DNA from: Actinomycetota bacterium | GTDB lineage: Bacteria > Actinomycetota > Acidimicrobiia > IMCC26256 > VFJJ01 | Direction: 5' to 3' | NCBI GenBank assembly: GCA_009886115.1 | Contig: VFJJ01000077.1 | Span: forward strand, 1-53,766 | DNA length: 53,766 bases | Shown here: piece by piece, positions 18,294-26,687 of the stretch | Layout of the letters: each line of letters begins with the position of its first letter | How positions within the stretch are numbered: the stretch's first letter is position 1 | The notes under the pieces: model-generated | The model's database searches: none | Seen by the model: only the letters and a program-made list of their open reading frames with translations | What the model was told of the DNA's origin: nothing | Made by a program: the position numbers and the translations under genes

Positions 18294-19493
18294 ATGCGCG
18301 ACGGCTTCAAGGTCTTCGACGCCGACGCCCACGTGATCTACCCGCCCGACCTGTGGTCGCGCTTCCTCGACGATCGACACCGGGACCGTGTCGGCCGCAA
18401 GCCGGTCGGCGGGTTCGACCACTACAACCCGGTGACCGTCGACGGCCGCTGGACCCAGCACACCACGACCCTGCTCGGCCAGTTCCAGAAGGCCATCAAC
18501 TGGACCACCGAGGACATGGTCGCCCAGTACGGCGACGAGCTCATGAGCAAGGGCTTTCGCGGCGATCTCGTCGCGCAGGCGCTCGAGGTCGAGGGCGTCG
18601 ATGTGATGGTCATCTACGGCCCCGAGTACGACATGTGGCTCGAAGGCATCGACCCCGAGCTCCAGGCAGCCATGGCCCGGGCCTACAACCGTTGGGGCCA
18701 GGAGATGCGCGAGACCTCAGGGGGGAAGGTGATCGCCAGTGGGCCCATCCCGTTGGGTGACGTGACCCGAGCCGTCGAGGAGATCCAGTACGCGTACGAC
18801 CACCTGGGGACGCGTTGCTTTTGGGCCCGCCCCAACCATGTCAACCGGCGCAACCTCGGCGATCGCTACTACGACCCGATCTACGAGCTCCTCCAGGATC
18901 TCGACTGCGCGTTCGCGACGCATGAGTTCATGGGGCTCAACGCGCACACCGCCGGTGTCGAGCGCTTCCACACGTTCACGGAGTGGCACACGGTCGTGCA
19001 CAGCCACGAGGCCCAGTACGCGATGCTGGCGATGATCGTGCACGGCGTGTTCGAGCGCTTCCCGCGGTTGCGGTGTGCGTACATGGAAGCCGGCTGCGGA
19101 TGGGTGCCCTCGTGGCTGCACCGGATCGACGAGCACCTCGAGCTCGCCGGAGCAGCCGAGGCTCCCTCGTTGACGATGAGCGCGACCGAGTACTTCCGGC
19201 GCAACTGCTGGACCTCGACGGAGTGCGAGGACCCGTTCGTGACCGACGTCATCCGCTGGATGGGCGACGACCACATCGTCTTCGAGACCGACTTCCCGCA
19301 CCCCGACTCCAAGTACCCGCACGCCACCGAGCACTTCCTCAACCTGCTGCCCGATCAGCTCTCCGATGCCAGCAAGGCCAAGATCCTCTGGGACAACGCC
19401 ATCGACCTGTACCGCTTTCCCGATGGGTACCTCCCCGCCGTGGCCGCCGGGCCCATCTCCACGCCGGCCTCGGTCGTCACTGCGGCGGGCTGA
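18294..19493 (+). CDS. Amidohydrolase-family protein (first gene of an operon)
   Basis: A 399-residue PF04909-type TIM-barrel protein. Metal-site candidates are FDADAHVIYPP near the N-terminus, His in FATHEFMG, and Asp in FETDFPHPDSKYPHA. The ATG at 18294 has GAGGAG 8 nt upstream; a GTG at 18276 is less likely. It is 4 bp from the next amidohydrolase, so the two should be co-translated. The arrangement with a CoA ligase and a third amidohydrolase suggests a hydrolysis or decarboxylation step on a cyclic acid. That function is inferred. Confidence 0.88.
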   Translation: MRDGFKVFDADAHVIYPPDLWSRFLDDRHRDRVGRKPVGGFDHYNPVTVDGRWTQHTTTLLGQFQKAINWTTEDMVAQYGDELMSKGFRGDLVAQALEVEGVDVMVIYGPEYDMWLEGIDPELQAAMARAYNRWGQEMRETSGGKVIASGPIPLGDVTRAVEEIQYAYDHLGTRCFWARPNHVNRRNLGDRYYDPIYELLQDLDCAFATHEFMGLNAHTAGVERFHTFTEWHTVVHSHEAQYAMLAMIVHGVFERFPRLRCAYMEAGCGWVPSWLHRIDEHLELAGAAEAPSLTMSATEYFRRNCWTSTECEDPFVTDVIRWMGDDHIVFETDFPHPDSKYPHATEHFLNLLPDQLSDASKAKILWDNAIDLYRFPDGYLPAVAAGPISTPASVVTAAG

Positions 19494-19497
19494 TCCG

Positions 19498-20625
19498 ATG
19501 AGCGTCCCGACCGGCACCGCCCGGGTCATCTCAGCCGATTGCCACGTCAACGAACCACCCCACGTGTTCGACGCCATACCCGCGGCGTTCCGCGATCGCG
19601 CCCCGAAGCTGCTCCGAGGTGACGACGGAGGTGACGGCTGGAGCTTCGACGGCGGCCCGCCCAAGCGCACCTTGGGTGTGGAGGCCACAGCAGGCCAGGC
19701 CGTCGGGAAGATGAGCGGCCTGCGCTTCGACGAGATCCTGCCGGGGAACTACGACGGAACGGCCCACGTCGCCGACATGGACCTCGACGGGATCGACGTC
19801 TCGATCGTCTACCCGGCCAACGCCATCCACGTGTACGTGGAGCCCGACCGGGAGCTGGCCCTGCACTGCACCCGCTCGTACAACGACTGGATCCTCGACG
19901 AGTTCCAGGCCGCCGATCCGGCCCGGCTGGTGGGCCTCCCGATGCTCCCCGTCGACGACGGCGCCAACCATGCAGCGGCCATCGCCGAGGTCGACCGGTG
20001 CCTGCCCAAGGGGGCCAAGGGGTTCTTCATCCCCGGGTTCCCGAGCCGGCCCTATCACGACCCGTCGTACGATGCCCTCTTCGCCCACGTCGCCGAGGCC
20101 GGGGTGCCGCTCACGTTCCACCGGACGTTCGGTGGTACGCCCCCGGCCGAGGACCGGGCCGAGCTCATCAACCTCCAGGTGACCACCGCGGGCACCGTCC
20201 ATCGCTTCTTCTCGGCCGTGCGCCCGTTCACGTACCTCGTCTTCGGAGGGGTGTTCGAACGTCATCCGGGCTTGAAGATCGTGGGCGCCGAGGTGAACTT
20301 CGGCTGGCTCCCGTTCTGGGCCCAGACCATGGAACAGAACCTCGACGTGCGCTCGGCGTTGAACGACGCCGCCCTCGCAACCCGCCCGACCGACCACCTC
20401 GGCCGGAACCTGTTCGTCACCGTGCTCGACGACCACGTGGGCTTCGACCTCGTGCGTTCACACCCCTGGATGGCCGACGCCGCCATGTTCTCCACCGATT
20501 ACCCGCACAGCGTGTGCCTGTGGCCCCGGTCGCGTGAGCACGTGGCGACCCTCACCGCCGGGCTCGACCCCGACGCGTCGCACAAGATCCTGGCCGGCAA
20601 CGCCGCCCGGGTCTACGGAGTATGA
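19498..20625 (+). CDS. Amidohydrolase-family protein (second gene of the operon)
   Basis: A 375-residue PF04909-type protein. Candidate metal ligands are ISADCHVNEPP at the N-terminus, His in PLTFHRTFG, and Asp in FSTDYPHSVCLWP. The ATG at 19498 begins 4 bp after the preceding stop, and upstream in-frame codons belong to the previous gene. The metal ligands look intact, unlike the third amidohydrolase of this run. Substrate unknown. It is clearly related in fold to its neighbour but not close in sequence, so a recent tandem duplication is unlikely. Confidence 0.88.
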   Translation: MSVPTGTARVISADCHVNEPPHVFDAIPAAFRDRAPKLLRGDDGGDGWSFDGGPPKRTLGVEATAGQAVGKMSGLRFDEILPGNYDGTAHVADMDLDGIDVSIVYPANAIHVYVEPDRELALHCTRSYNDWILDEFQAADPARLVGLPMLPVDDGANHAAAIAEVDRCLPKGAKGFFIPGFPSRPYHDPSYDALFAHVAEAGVPLTFHRTFGGTPPAEDRAELINLQVTTAGTVHRFFSAVRPFTYLVFGGVFERHPGLKIVGAEVNFGWLPFWAQTMEQNLDVRSALNDAALATRPTDHLGRNLFVTVLDDHVGFDLVRSHPWMADAAMFSTDYPHSVCLWPRSREHVATLTAGLDPDASHKILAGNAARVYGV

Positions 20626-20713
20626 GCACGGTCGGCGGGAGCGATGGCTCCCCGCGACTGGACGTGCTCGCGGGCCATGCCGGGGGCAACGTGGTACACG
20701 TAAGGTAACGCTG

Positions 20714-22120
20714 ATGGCCCAAGGATTCCGGCGTCCCCACCAGGCGGTCGACATGGACGAGGTCGCCCGGCTGTACCAACCGCCCCCGGAGTACTTCGAG
20801 GGCGCGTACCACGACGGGCCCGAGACCATCGAGCGGCGGCAGCTCGTTCGCCTGCGGGAGAAGGCCCGGCGGGCGCAGCGTGTGCCCTTCTTCGCCGAGC
20901 GCTGGGCAGCGGCCGGCGTGGGCGCCGATGATCTGCGCTCACTCGACGACCTCGCCCGCTTCCCCACCTACACCGTCGACGACATCAGGCGCAGCATCGA
21001 GACCCATCCTCCCTACGGCAACTACCAGGGCGTGACTCCGGCCGACGCGCTGCGCGAGCCGATGCGGGTGTTCATGTCAGGGGGCACCACGGGGGCGTCA
21101 CGACCGACGTTCTACACCATGTGGGACCGCGAGGTCGGGGCGGTTCTCACAGCTCGGGCCCTGTATTCCCAAGGGATCCGGCCGGGCGACGTCGTGCTCA
21201 ACAGCTGGGCCTACGGGCTGCACAACGGGGCGCACTGCTTCGACGAAGCGCTGCTGCACTGGCTGAACTGCGTGATCCTCACCACCGGCACGGGGAACGT
21301 CACCAGCACCGAGAAACAGGTCGCGCTGGCCATCGAGTACGGCGCCACCGCCATCCTCACCACCGGCGACTACCTGCTCCGGATCGCCGACGCCGCTCGG
21401 AGCCTCGGCTACGACCCGGCCGTCGATCTGAAGATCCGAGCCCTCCCCAACATCGGCGATGTCGACGCGCTCCGCGACGCCTTCGGCCTGGAGGCCCTCC
21501 GTTCGTACGGCTTCCACGAGGTGCAATGGGTGGCCACCGAGTGCGAGGCCCGCCAGGGACTGCACATCTACGAAGACGCGTTCGTCGTCCAGATCGTGGA
21601 CCCGGAGACAGGTGAGCTGCTCCCCGACGGCGAGCTCGGTGCCATCTGCATCACCGAGCTCTACAAGACCGGCTCGCCACAGTTCCGGTACAACATCATG
21701 GATCTCTCGGCCCTGTACCCCAGGGAGCGCTGTGAGTGCGGGAGCTGGCTCCGACGCATGGCCCCGTTCGCCGGGCGGGCCGACAACATGGTGAAGCTGC
21801 GGGGCGTGAACGTGTGGCCGGAGGGCCTCGGCGAGATCGCATCGTCCGTGCCGGGCACGCTGCCCGATTACTTCGTGCGAGCAGTTCGAGACGGCAACCG
21901 CGACGAGATGACCATCGCCGTCACCTCCGACCGACCCGCCGCCGAGTGGGATGATCTCCGCATGCAGATCGAGCGGCAGTTGCACCATCAGCTCGGTGTG
22001 AAGATCTCGGCCACCGTCGTCGCCCCCGGTGCGCTCGATGCCGACACCGAGATCCACACCTCACCCAAGCCCAAGCGCTTCCGCGACGAGCGCGCCCACC
22101 CGCACCCGGGTCGGGCCTGA
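20714..22120 (+). CDS. PaaK-like acyl/aryl-CoA ligase
   Basis: A 468-residue adenylate-forming enzyme. The P-loop-like SGGTTGASRPT is at 122–132, the adenylate region is around GFHEVQWVATECEARQG, then YNIMDLSALY, and the hinge-type KLRGVNVWPEGLGEI; a C-terminal Lys lies in TSPKPKRF. This layout resembles phenylacetate-CoA ligase. It would activate a carboxylic acid with ATP and CoA. The ATG at 20714 has a sequence AAGGT 7 nt upstream, and TAAGGT there also fits a −10 box. Its stop overlaps the next start (TGATG). The acid substrate is unknown, but an aromatic or cyclic acid is plausible from family and context. Confidence 0.85.
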   Translation: MAQGFRRPHQAVDMDEVARLYQPPPEYFEGAYHDGPETIERRQLVRLREKARRAQRVPFFAERWAAAGVGADDLRSLDDLARFPTYTVDDIRRSIETHPPYGNYQGVTPADALREPMRVFMSGGTTGASRPTFYTMWDREVGAVLTARALYSQGIRPGDVVLNSWAYGLHNGAHCFDEALLHWLNCVILTTGTGNVTSTEKQVALAIEYGATAILTTGDYLLRIADAARSLGYDPAVDLKIRALPNIGDVDALRDAFGLEALRSYGFHEVQWVATECEARQGLHIYEDAFVVQIVDPETGELLPDGELGAICITELYKTGSPQFRYNIMDLSALYPRERCECGSWLRRMAPFAGRADNMVKLRGVNVWPEGLGEIASSVPGTLPDYFVRAVRDGNRDEMTIAVTSDRPAAEWDDLRMQIERQLHHQLGVKISATVVAPGALDADTEIHTSPKPKRFRDERAHPHPGRA

Positions 22121-22995
22121 TGCCCGTGGGGACCCGCGCCAGCCGCGGTGCGGTCGACTACTGGTGCAACGCCTTCACCCCCGACCGGCGGGACCTCTGG
22201 GACGGCTCCGTAGCCGACCAGGGCATCCGGGTCAAGGTGCGCCGAAACGCCGACGACACGTTCTGCCAAGCTCCCGAGCTCGTGGCCCGCATGGACGAGC
22301 TGGGTATCTCGACGTTGATGGTTCCCACCTGCGACGCCCCCGCCCACATGACGATGCTCGACTTCGAGGCGTTCGCAGCACGGCCTGAGGAGTCGGCTGC
22401 GCTCGTCGACCGTTGGCCGGGACGCTTCGCAGCCACGTGGTCGATCGATCCCAGAACGGGCCTCGCCGGCGTGAGGCGGGCCGCCGACATGCTTGCGAAC
22501 GAGTGGGTCGTCGGCCTGCACATCCATACCCACAGCTGGGATCGGCGCTTCGATCACGCCGATTACTATCCGTATTACACGCTTGCGGCCGAGCACGGCG
22601 TTCCGGTCATCATGCAGGCCGGCACCTCGGGTGGACTGATGCCCAGCGAGTGCGGTCAGCCGATCGGCATCGACCGGCCGGCTCTGTACTTCCCCGATCT
22701 GAGGTTCGTGCTCTCGCACACCGGCTGGCCCTGGTGCGTCGAGGCCATCGCCATGGCCCTCAAGTTCCCCAACGTGTACCTCGGGACCGCTGCCTATCCG
22801 CCACGCCACTGGGATCCGGCCGTGGTCGAGTTCATCAAGCGGGCCGGGCGAGCGAAGGTCTTGTGGGGGACGGGTTTCCCGACCGTCGGTCACCGGCACA
22901 GCCTGAGCCAGGTCGACGAGCTGGGCCTGGTCCCCGAAGCCCGGGACCGCGTGCTCGGCGGAAACGCCCGCGACATCTTCTCCCGTCTCCCATGA
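22120..22995 (+). CDS. Degenerate amidohydrolase-fold protein
   Basis: A 291-residue protein with the PF04909-type fold (PYYTLAAEHGVPVIMQAG, FPDLRFVLSHTGWPWCVEAIAMA). Two normally key positions are altered: the first-strand D-x-H-x-H is replaced by VDYWCN (residues 12–17), and the late catalytic/metal Asp of the usual GTDxP is Gly252 (LWGTGFPTVGHRHS). His-rich segments remain (GLHIHTHSWD, VGHRHS). The ATG overlaps the stop of the CoA ligase by one base (TGATG), so it is translationally coupled. It could be a metal-poor hydrolase, a lyase, or a non-catalytic partner of the two intact amidohydrolases in the same operon. Confidence 0.8.
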   Translation: MPVGTRASRGAVDYWCNAFTPDRRDLWDGSVADQGIRVKVRRNADDTFCQAPELVARMDELGISTLMVPTCDAPAHMTMLDFEAFAARPEESAALVDRWPGRFAATWSIDPRTGLAGVRRAADMLANEWVVGLHIHTHSWDRRFDHADYYPYYTLAAEHGVPVIMQAGTSGGLMPSECGQPIGIDRPALYFPDLRFVLSHTGWPWCVEAIAMALKFPNVYLGTAAYPPRHWDPAVVEFIKRAGRAKVLWGTGFPTVGHRHSLSQVDELGLVPEARDRVLGGNARDIFSRLP

Positions 22996-23074
22996 ACGTC
23001 GCGAGCACCCACACGGCCTCTGCACGGCGGCACCGCAGAGGCAACGGAACACCCTCGGACGCACTGGAGCGAAC

Positions 23075-23674
23075 ATGACAATCGGAAAGATCTACACGAT
23101 TCCTCCCCAACCACCGGTGGAGGAGAACACCCGTTGGCTCGACGCCGGGGCACTCCGATTCGGGGTCGAGTATCGCGAGCTCGATCCGGCATCACTCGTG
23201 GCGAGCTATGCCGACAACGCGGAGCACCTCGCCGAGCTGGTCGAGCGGTCACCCGATGGCGGCTTCACCGATGAAGGCGTGTCGATCCACGTGAGCACAT
23301 CGGCTCCTGGGCGCGATCATCGGGAGCATCTCCGTTTCGACGTGTTCGACGGCGAGCCCCACTACCACTACATCCACTACGGCGACGACGGCGCGGTGAG
23401 CATCAACAACGTGATCGACTTCGACACCACGGCCCACGGCGAGATGCTCCCCTGGGTCATCGACACGTTGCGCCATCGCGTTGCGGCCATGCTCGAGCAC
23501 GCCGGAGCCGACCTCGAGCCGACGGGCCTCGACGCGGCGATCGTCGCTACCACGATCGATCGGGTAGCCGAGATGGCTCTGGCGGCCCAGAAGGCCCAAC
23601 GCACGGCCCGGGCCGTACCTCTCCCAGGGGTCGGGCACCTCTCAGGAGCCGAGGGCTCTGAGGCCGGCGGCTGA
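23075..23674 (+). CDS. Unrecognised conserved-looking protein at the end of the amidohydrolase operon
   Basis: A 199-residue soluble protein with no family I can name with confidence. It opens with NTRWLDAGALRFGVEYREL and has a middle segment rich in acidic and His residues (DVFDGEPHYHYIHYGDDG, then NNVIDFDTTAHGEM). The C-terminal half looks helical and ends in an Ala-rich tail. The HYHYIHY cluster could be structural or metal-binding. It lies 79 bp after the degenerate amidohydrolase on the same strand and is probably the last gene of that unit. Its 3' end overlaps the convergent Ldh2-type gene by 33 bp. Confidence 0.65.
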   Translation: MTIGKIYTIPPQPPVEENTRWLDAGALRFGVEYRELDPASLVASYADNAEHLAELVERSPDGGFTDEGVSIHVSTSAPGRDHREHLRFDVFDGEPHYHYIHYGDDGAVSINNVIDFDTTAHGEMLPWVIDTLRHRVAAMLEHAGADLEPTGLDAAIVATTIDRVAEMALAAQKAQRTARAVPLPGVGHLSGAEGSEAGG

Positions 23675-24754
23675 AGCCAGGAGGTCGAGCTCGGCGACGA
23701 GGCCGGCCGAGAGGGGAATGCCCTCGGCGAGGCGTTGCGCGCGTCGACGGTGCTCGAGCTCCCCGGGGACGAGAACGCCCGCCGATCCCACCGACGGCTC
23801 GCAGTCGTGCAGGTCGCGCACCAACGTGTCGATGTCGCGGCGGTAGTCGTCGGCGGCCGAGCCATCACCCGAGCCATCACCCGAGCCCGCGCCCGAGCCC
23901 GGGAGCGAGAAGCGGCTCGGGTCGATCGTGATGAACACGTAGCCCTTGGCCACCCGGTCTCGACCGGCGGCGGTGGCGGCGCTGCGCTCGGTACGTCCGA
24001 AGCAACTCCGGGCCAGGGCACCGGCCATGGCCTCGACGAGGAGAGCGATGCCGTAGCCCTTGTGCCCGCCGAACCACTGCAGGTGCATGGGCGAGGCCCT
24101 CTGGGTGTCGGTCGTGGGGTTGCCGTCCTCGTCGTTGGCCCAGCCCTCGGGGATGGTCGCGTCGCCGCGCTTTTTGGCCAGGATCACCTTGTTCCCGGCG
24201 ACGGTCGTGGTCGCGATGTCGTAGACCACGACGGGCTCGTCGAGCGTGGGCAACGCGTACGAGAACGGGTTGGTCGAGAAGATCTGGGTGAGCCCGCCGA
24301 ACGGAGGGACGATCGTGGGCCCGTTCTGGAACGCCAGCGCGATCAACCCGGCCTCGGCCGCCCGCATCGTGTAGTACGCCAAGGCTCCCAGGTGCGTGCT
24401 CTCCCGTACGGCAACGGCGGCGAGGCCGTGGACGCGGGCCCGCTCGATGGCCAGGTCGATCGCGATCCGTCCGGCCACCTGGCCGAAGCCGAGCCCCCCG
24501 TCGAGCAGCACCGTCGATCCGTCGTCACGGACCGTCGACACCTCGGTGACAGCACGGAGGTCACCGGCCTGCATGCGGGCCACGTACAACGCCAGCAGGT
24601 TGCAGCCGTGCGAGTCGACGCCGCGCAGGTCGGCCTCGACGAGGCTGTCGGCCACGATCGCCGCCTGCTCGGCGGGCACCCCGTGATGGTCGAGCACGCC
24701 GACGAGCTGCGCACGCAGCACCTCGGCGTCGATCAGCCGAATGTCGTCGCCCAT
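23642..24754 (-). CDS. Malate/L-lactate dehydrogenase-family (Ldh2) oxidoreductase
   Basis: A 370-residue NAD(P)-dependent 2-hydroxyacid dehydrogenase of the Ldh_2 family. Family landmarks are RGVDSHG (His49), VRESTHLGALAYYTM (His121), VPPFGGLTQIFSTNPFSYALP, DIATTTVAGNK and FGGHKGYGIALLVEAMAGAL. The start at 24754 has GGAGGCG upstream. A Gly/Ser/Asp-rich insert (about nt 23855–23905) lies near the C-terminus. It should interconvert a 2-keto acid and a 2-hydroxy acid, or an imine and an amine. It is divergent from the EthD-domain gene. Confidence 0.88.
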   Translation of the reverse strand: MGDDIRLIDAEVLRAQLVGVLDHHGVPAEQAAIVADSLVEADLRGVDSHGCNLLALYVARMQAGDLRAVTEVSTVRDDGSTVLLDGGLGFGQVAGRIAIDLAIERARVHGLAAVAVRESTHLGALAYYTMRAAEAGLIALAFQNGPTIVPPFGGLTQIFSTNPFSYALPTLDEPVVVYDIATTTVAGNKVILAKKRGDATIPEGWANDEDGNPTTDTQRASPMHLQWFGGHKGYGIALLVEAMAGALARSCFGRTERSAATAAGRDRVAKGYVFITIDPSRFSLPGSGAGSGDGSGDGSAADDYRRDIDTLVRDLHDCEPSVGSAGVLVPGELEHRRRAQRLAEGIPLSAGLVAELDLLASAAGLRALGS

Positions 24755-24837
24755 CTGCGCCTCCCCGTCGTCGTGCGTCGCTGCGGTCCAGCCGGCACCG
24801 AGCCTACGATGCCGAGCGAGGCGAGACCGGAGGAGCC

Positions 24838-25476
24838 ATGGTGCGCTTGATGGTGCTGGAGTCGAAACCCGAGGTCGTCCTGCGAGCGGCGGGGAGCACC
24901 GGCGGCTCCGAGGTGATCGACACCGGCCACCCCGACGACGCGGTTCGGGCCAAGTTCCGTCGGCCCGGGCCCTTCCCCATGGTGGCCCTGCGTTGGACGG
25001 GGACGGGGACGGGCGGTGCAGGCACGCCGGAGCCGGCGCCGAGTCGCGGACCGTGGTTCGATCTGGTCGAGCACGTCGGCTGGCTGGCCCCACCCGGCGA
25101 GGTTGCCAGCACCGACGCCGCCGACGTCGTGAAGCAGGTGTCGTTCCTCCATGCCAGCGACGGCGTGACGGCCTCTGAGTTCCGGGCCCACTATCGCGAT
25201 CATGTGGCCCTGGCTCGGCGGCTCATGCCCAGCCTGTGGCAGTACCTGCAGTACGACGTGCAGGTCATCGGCGGCGACCGCGCCGCGCTCGCCAGCGGCG
25301 TCGTTGCCGTGTCGGTGCTGTGGTTCAAGACGACGGCCGACTTCTTGCACCGCTACTTCCTGACGCCCGACGACGCCGAGGAGTTCCGCTCGCACGAAGG
25401 TTTCCTCGACCTCACCCGAGCCGTCACGTTCGTGGGGACGAGCCATCCGACCTCGGGACCGGTCGACCGTCCCTGA
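24838..25476 (+). CDS. EthD-domain protein
   Basis: A 212-residue protein. The second half (about 98–185) matches the EthD/dimeric alpha-beta barrel pattern: VSFLHASDGVTASEFRAHYRDH followed by ARRLMPSLWQYLQYDV and a closing FLDLTRAVTFVGT. The first half is less conserved and contains a Thr/Gly/Pro-rich insert. The ATG follows GGAGGA by 3 nt. EthD-type proteins often sit beside P450 or oxygenase systems and can be small isomerases or decarboxylases. Here it is 42 bp before a Rieske oxygenase on the same strand, so they are probably co-expressed. Confidence 0.75.
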   Translation: MVRLMVLESKPEVVLRAAGSTGGSEVIDTGHPDDAVRAKFRRPGPFPMVALRWTGTGTGGAGTPEPAPSRGPWFDLVEHVGWLAPPGEVASTDAADVVKQVSFLHASDGVTASEFRAHYRDHVALARRLMPSLWQYLQYDVQVIGGDRAALASGVVAVSVLWFKTTADFLHRYFLTPDDAEEFRSHEGFLDLTRAVTFVGTSHPTSGPVDRP

Positions 25477-25518
25477 GGTGCTCGCCCGGCAGCCCCACCA
25501 CACGGAAAGGCGCTCGCA

Positions 25519-26670
25519 TTGGATCGAGCCACGCAGCACGAGGTTGCCGCTCGGGTCATCGACCAGCACGCGGCGCGGACCACCACGTTGGCTGAGGAGC
25601 CCCACCGGATCCCCGTCGTGTCGTACGTGTCGGAGGAGCACCATCGTCGTGAGCAGCGCGTGCTCTTTCGCGACTCGCCGGTGCTGGCGTGCCTCTCCGT
25701 CGACATTCCCGAGCCTGGCGACAGCATCACGATCGAGTCGGGTGGTGTCCCCATCGTCGTGGTTCGTGCCCGCGATGGCGGTGTGCGCGCCCACCTCAAC
25801 GTGTGTCGCCACCGGGGCACGCAGCTCACGCGCGGGCGTACGTCGGGCTCGAAGAGCTTCTCGTGCCCGTTCCACGGATGGGTGTACGACGCCGACGACG
25901 GTCGCCTGCTCGCCCAGCCCCGCTCGTGCGACGGCTTCGCCGGCATCGATGCCGCCAGCCTCGGGCTCCGCCCGCTCGCTGCGGTGGAAGCCCACGGGCT
26001 GGTCGTCGTGCGGCCCGGAAGCGACGCGCCCATCGACGCCGATGGCTGGCTGGCCGGGCTGGGCCCCGAGTTGGCGGTTCGCGACTACCACGCGCTCATC
26101 CCCTACGCGCAGGCCAGCTCGACGTGGAACTGCAACTGGAAGCTGCTCATCGACACGTTCCTCGAGTCGTACCACGTCCCGACCCTGCACCGGGTCTCGC
26201 TCGGTGCGGCCTACCTCGGGATCGCGTCACCTTTCGACGCGTACGGTCCCCACAACCGGATCGTCGTTCCCCAGACGGCGATCCTCGATCAGGGCGAGCG
26301 TCCCCGACACGAGTGGGAGCTGCTGGCGCACTCGGTCCTGCAGTACTTCCTGGCACCCAACGTGATCATCAGCAACATCACGGGCTACGTGATGGTGTGG
26401 CGCTTCCTGGCCGACGCCGTCGACCGCACGACCGTCGAGCACGCGTTCTACACCTCCGAGCCGGTGAGCACCGACGCCGACCGGGAGCGGTTCGACCAGC
26501 GCTTCGCTGCGGCCCGCACCGTCACCGGCGCCGAGGACTTCCCCGAGTCGGAGCTGATCCACCGGAACCTGGCGTCGGGCATGACCGAGACGACCATCGC
26601 CGGCCGCAACGAGCCCGGGATCATCCACTTCCATCGGATGATCGCGTCGGCTCTGGCCGCCTCGTCCTGA
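25519..26670 (+). CDS. Rieske [2Fe-2S] ring-hydroxylating/demethylating oxygenase, alpha subunit
   Basis: A 383-residue oxygenase alpha subunit. The Rieske ligands are Cys96-x-His98 (CRHRG) and Cys116-x2-His119 (CPFHGW). The non-heme iron region NWKLLIDTFLESYHVPTLH supplies His219 and His224; the residue at the bridging position three before the first His is Glu216 rather than the usual Asp, as known for carnitine oxygenase-type enzymes. The TTG at 25519 has GGAAAGG 8 nt upstream. There is no beta subunit, ferredoxin or reductase next to it. It likely starts attack on a ring or demethylates an amine or ether. Confidence 0.9.
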   Translation: MDRATQHEVAARVIDQHAARTTTLAEEPHRIPVVSYVSEEHHRREQRVLFRDSPVLACLSVDIPEPGDSITIESGGVPIVVVRARDGGVRAHLNVCRHRGTQLTRGRTSGSKSFSCPFHGWVYDADDGRLLAQPRSCDGFAGIDAASLGLRPLAAVEAHGLVVVRPGSDAPIDADGWLAGLGPELAVRDYHALIPYAQASSTWNCNWKLLIDTFLESYHVPTLHRVSLGAAYLGIASPFDAYGPHNRIVVPQTAILDQGERPRHEWELLAHSVLQYFLAPNVIISNITGYVMVWRFLADAVDRTTVEHAFYTSEPVSTDADRERFDQRFAAARTVTGAEDFPESELIHRNLASGMTETTIAGRNEPGIIHFHRMIASALAASS

Positions 26671-26687
26671 GGAGCGCCTGGGTCGCT

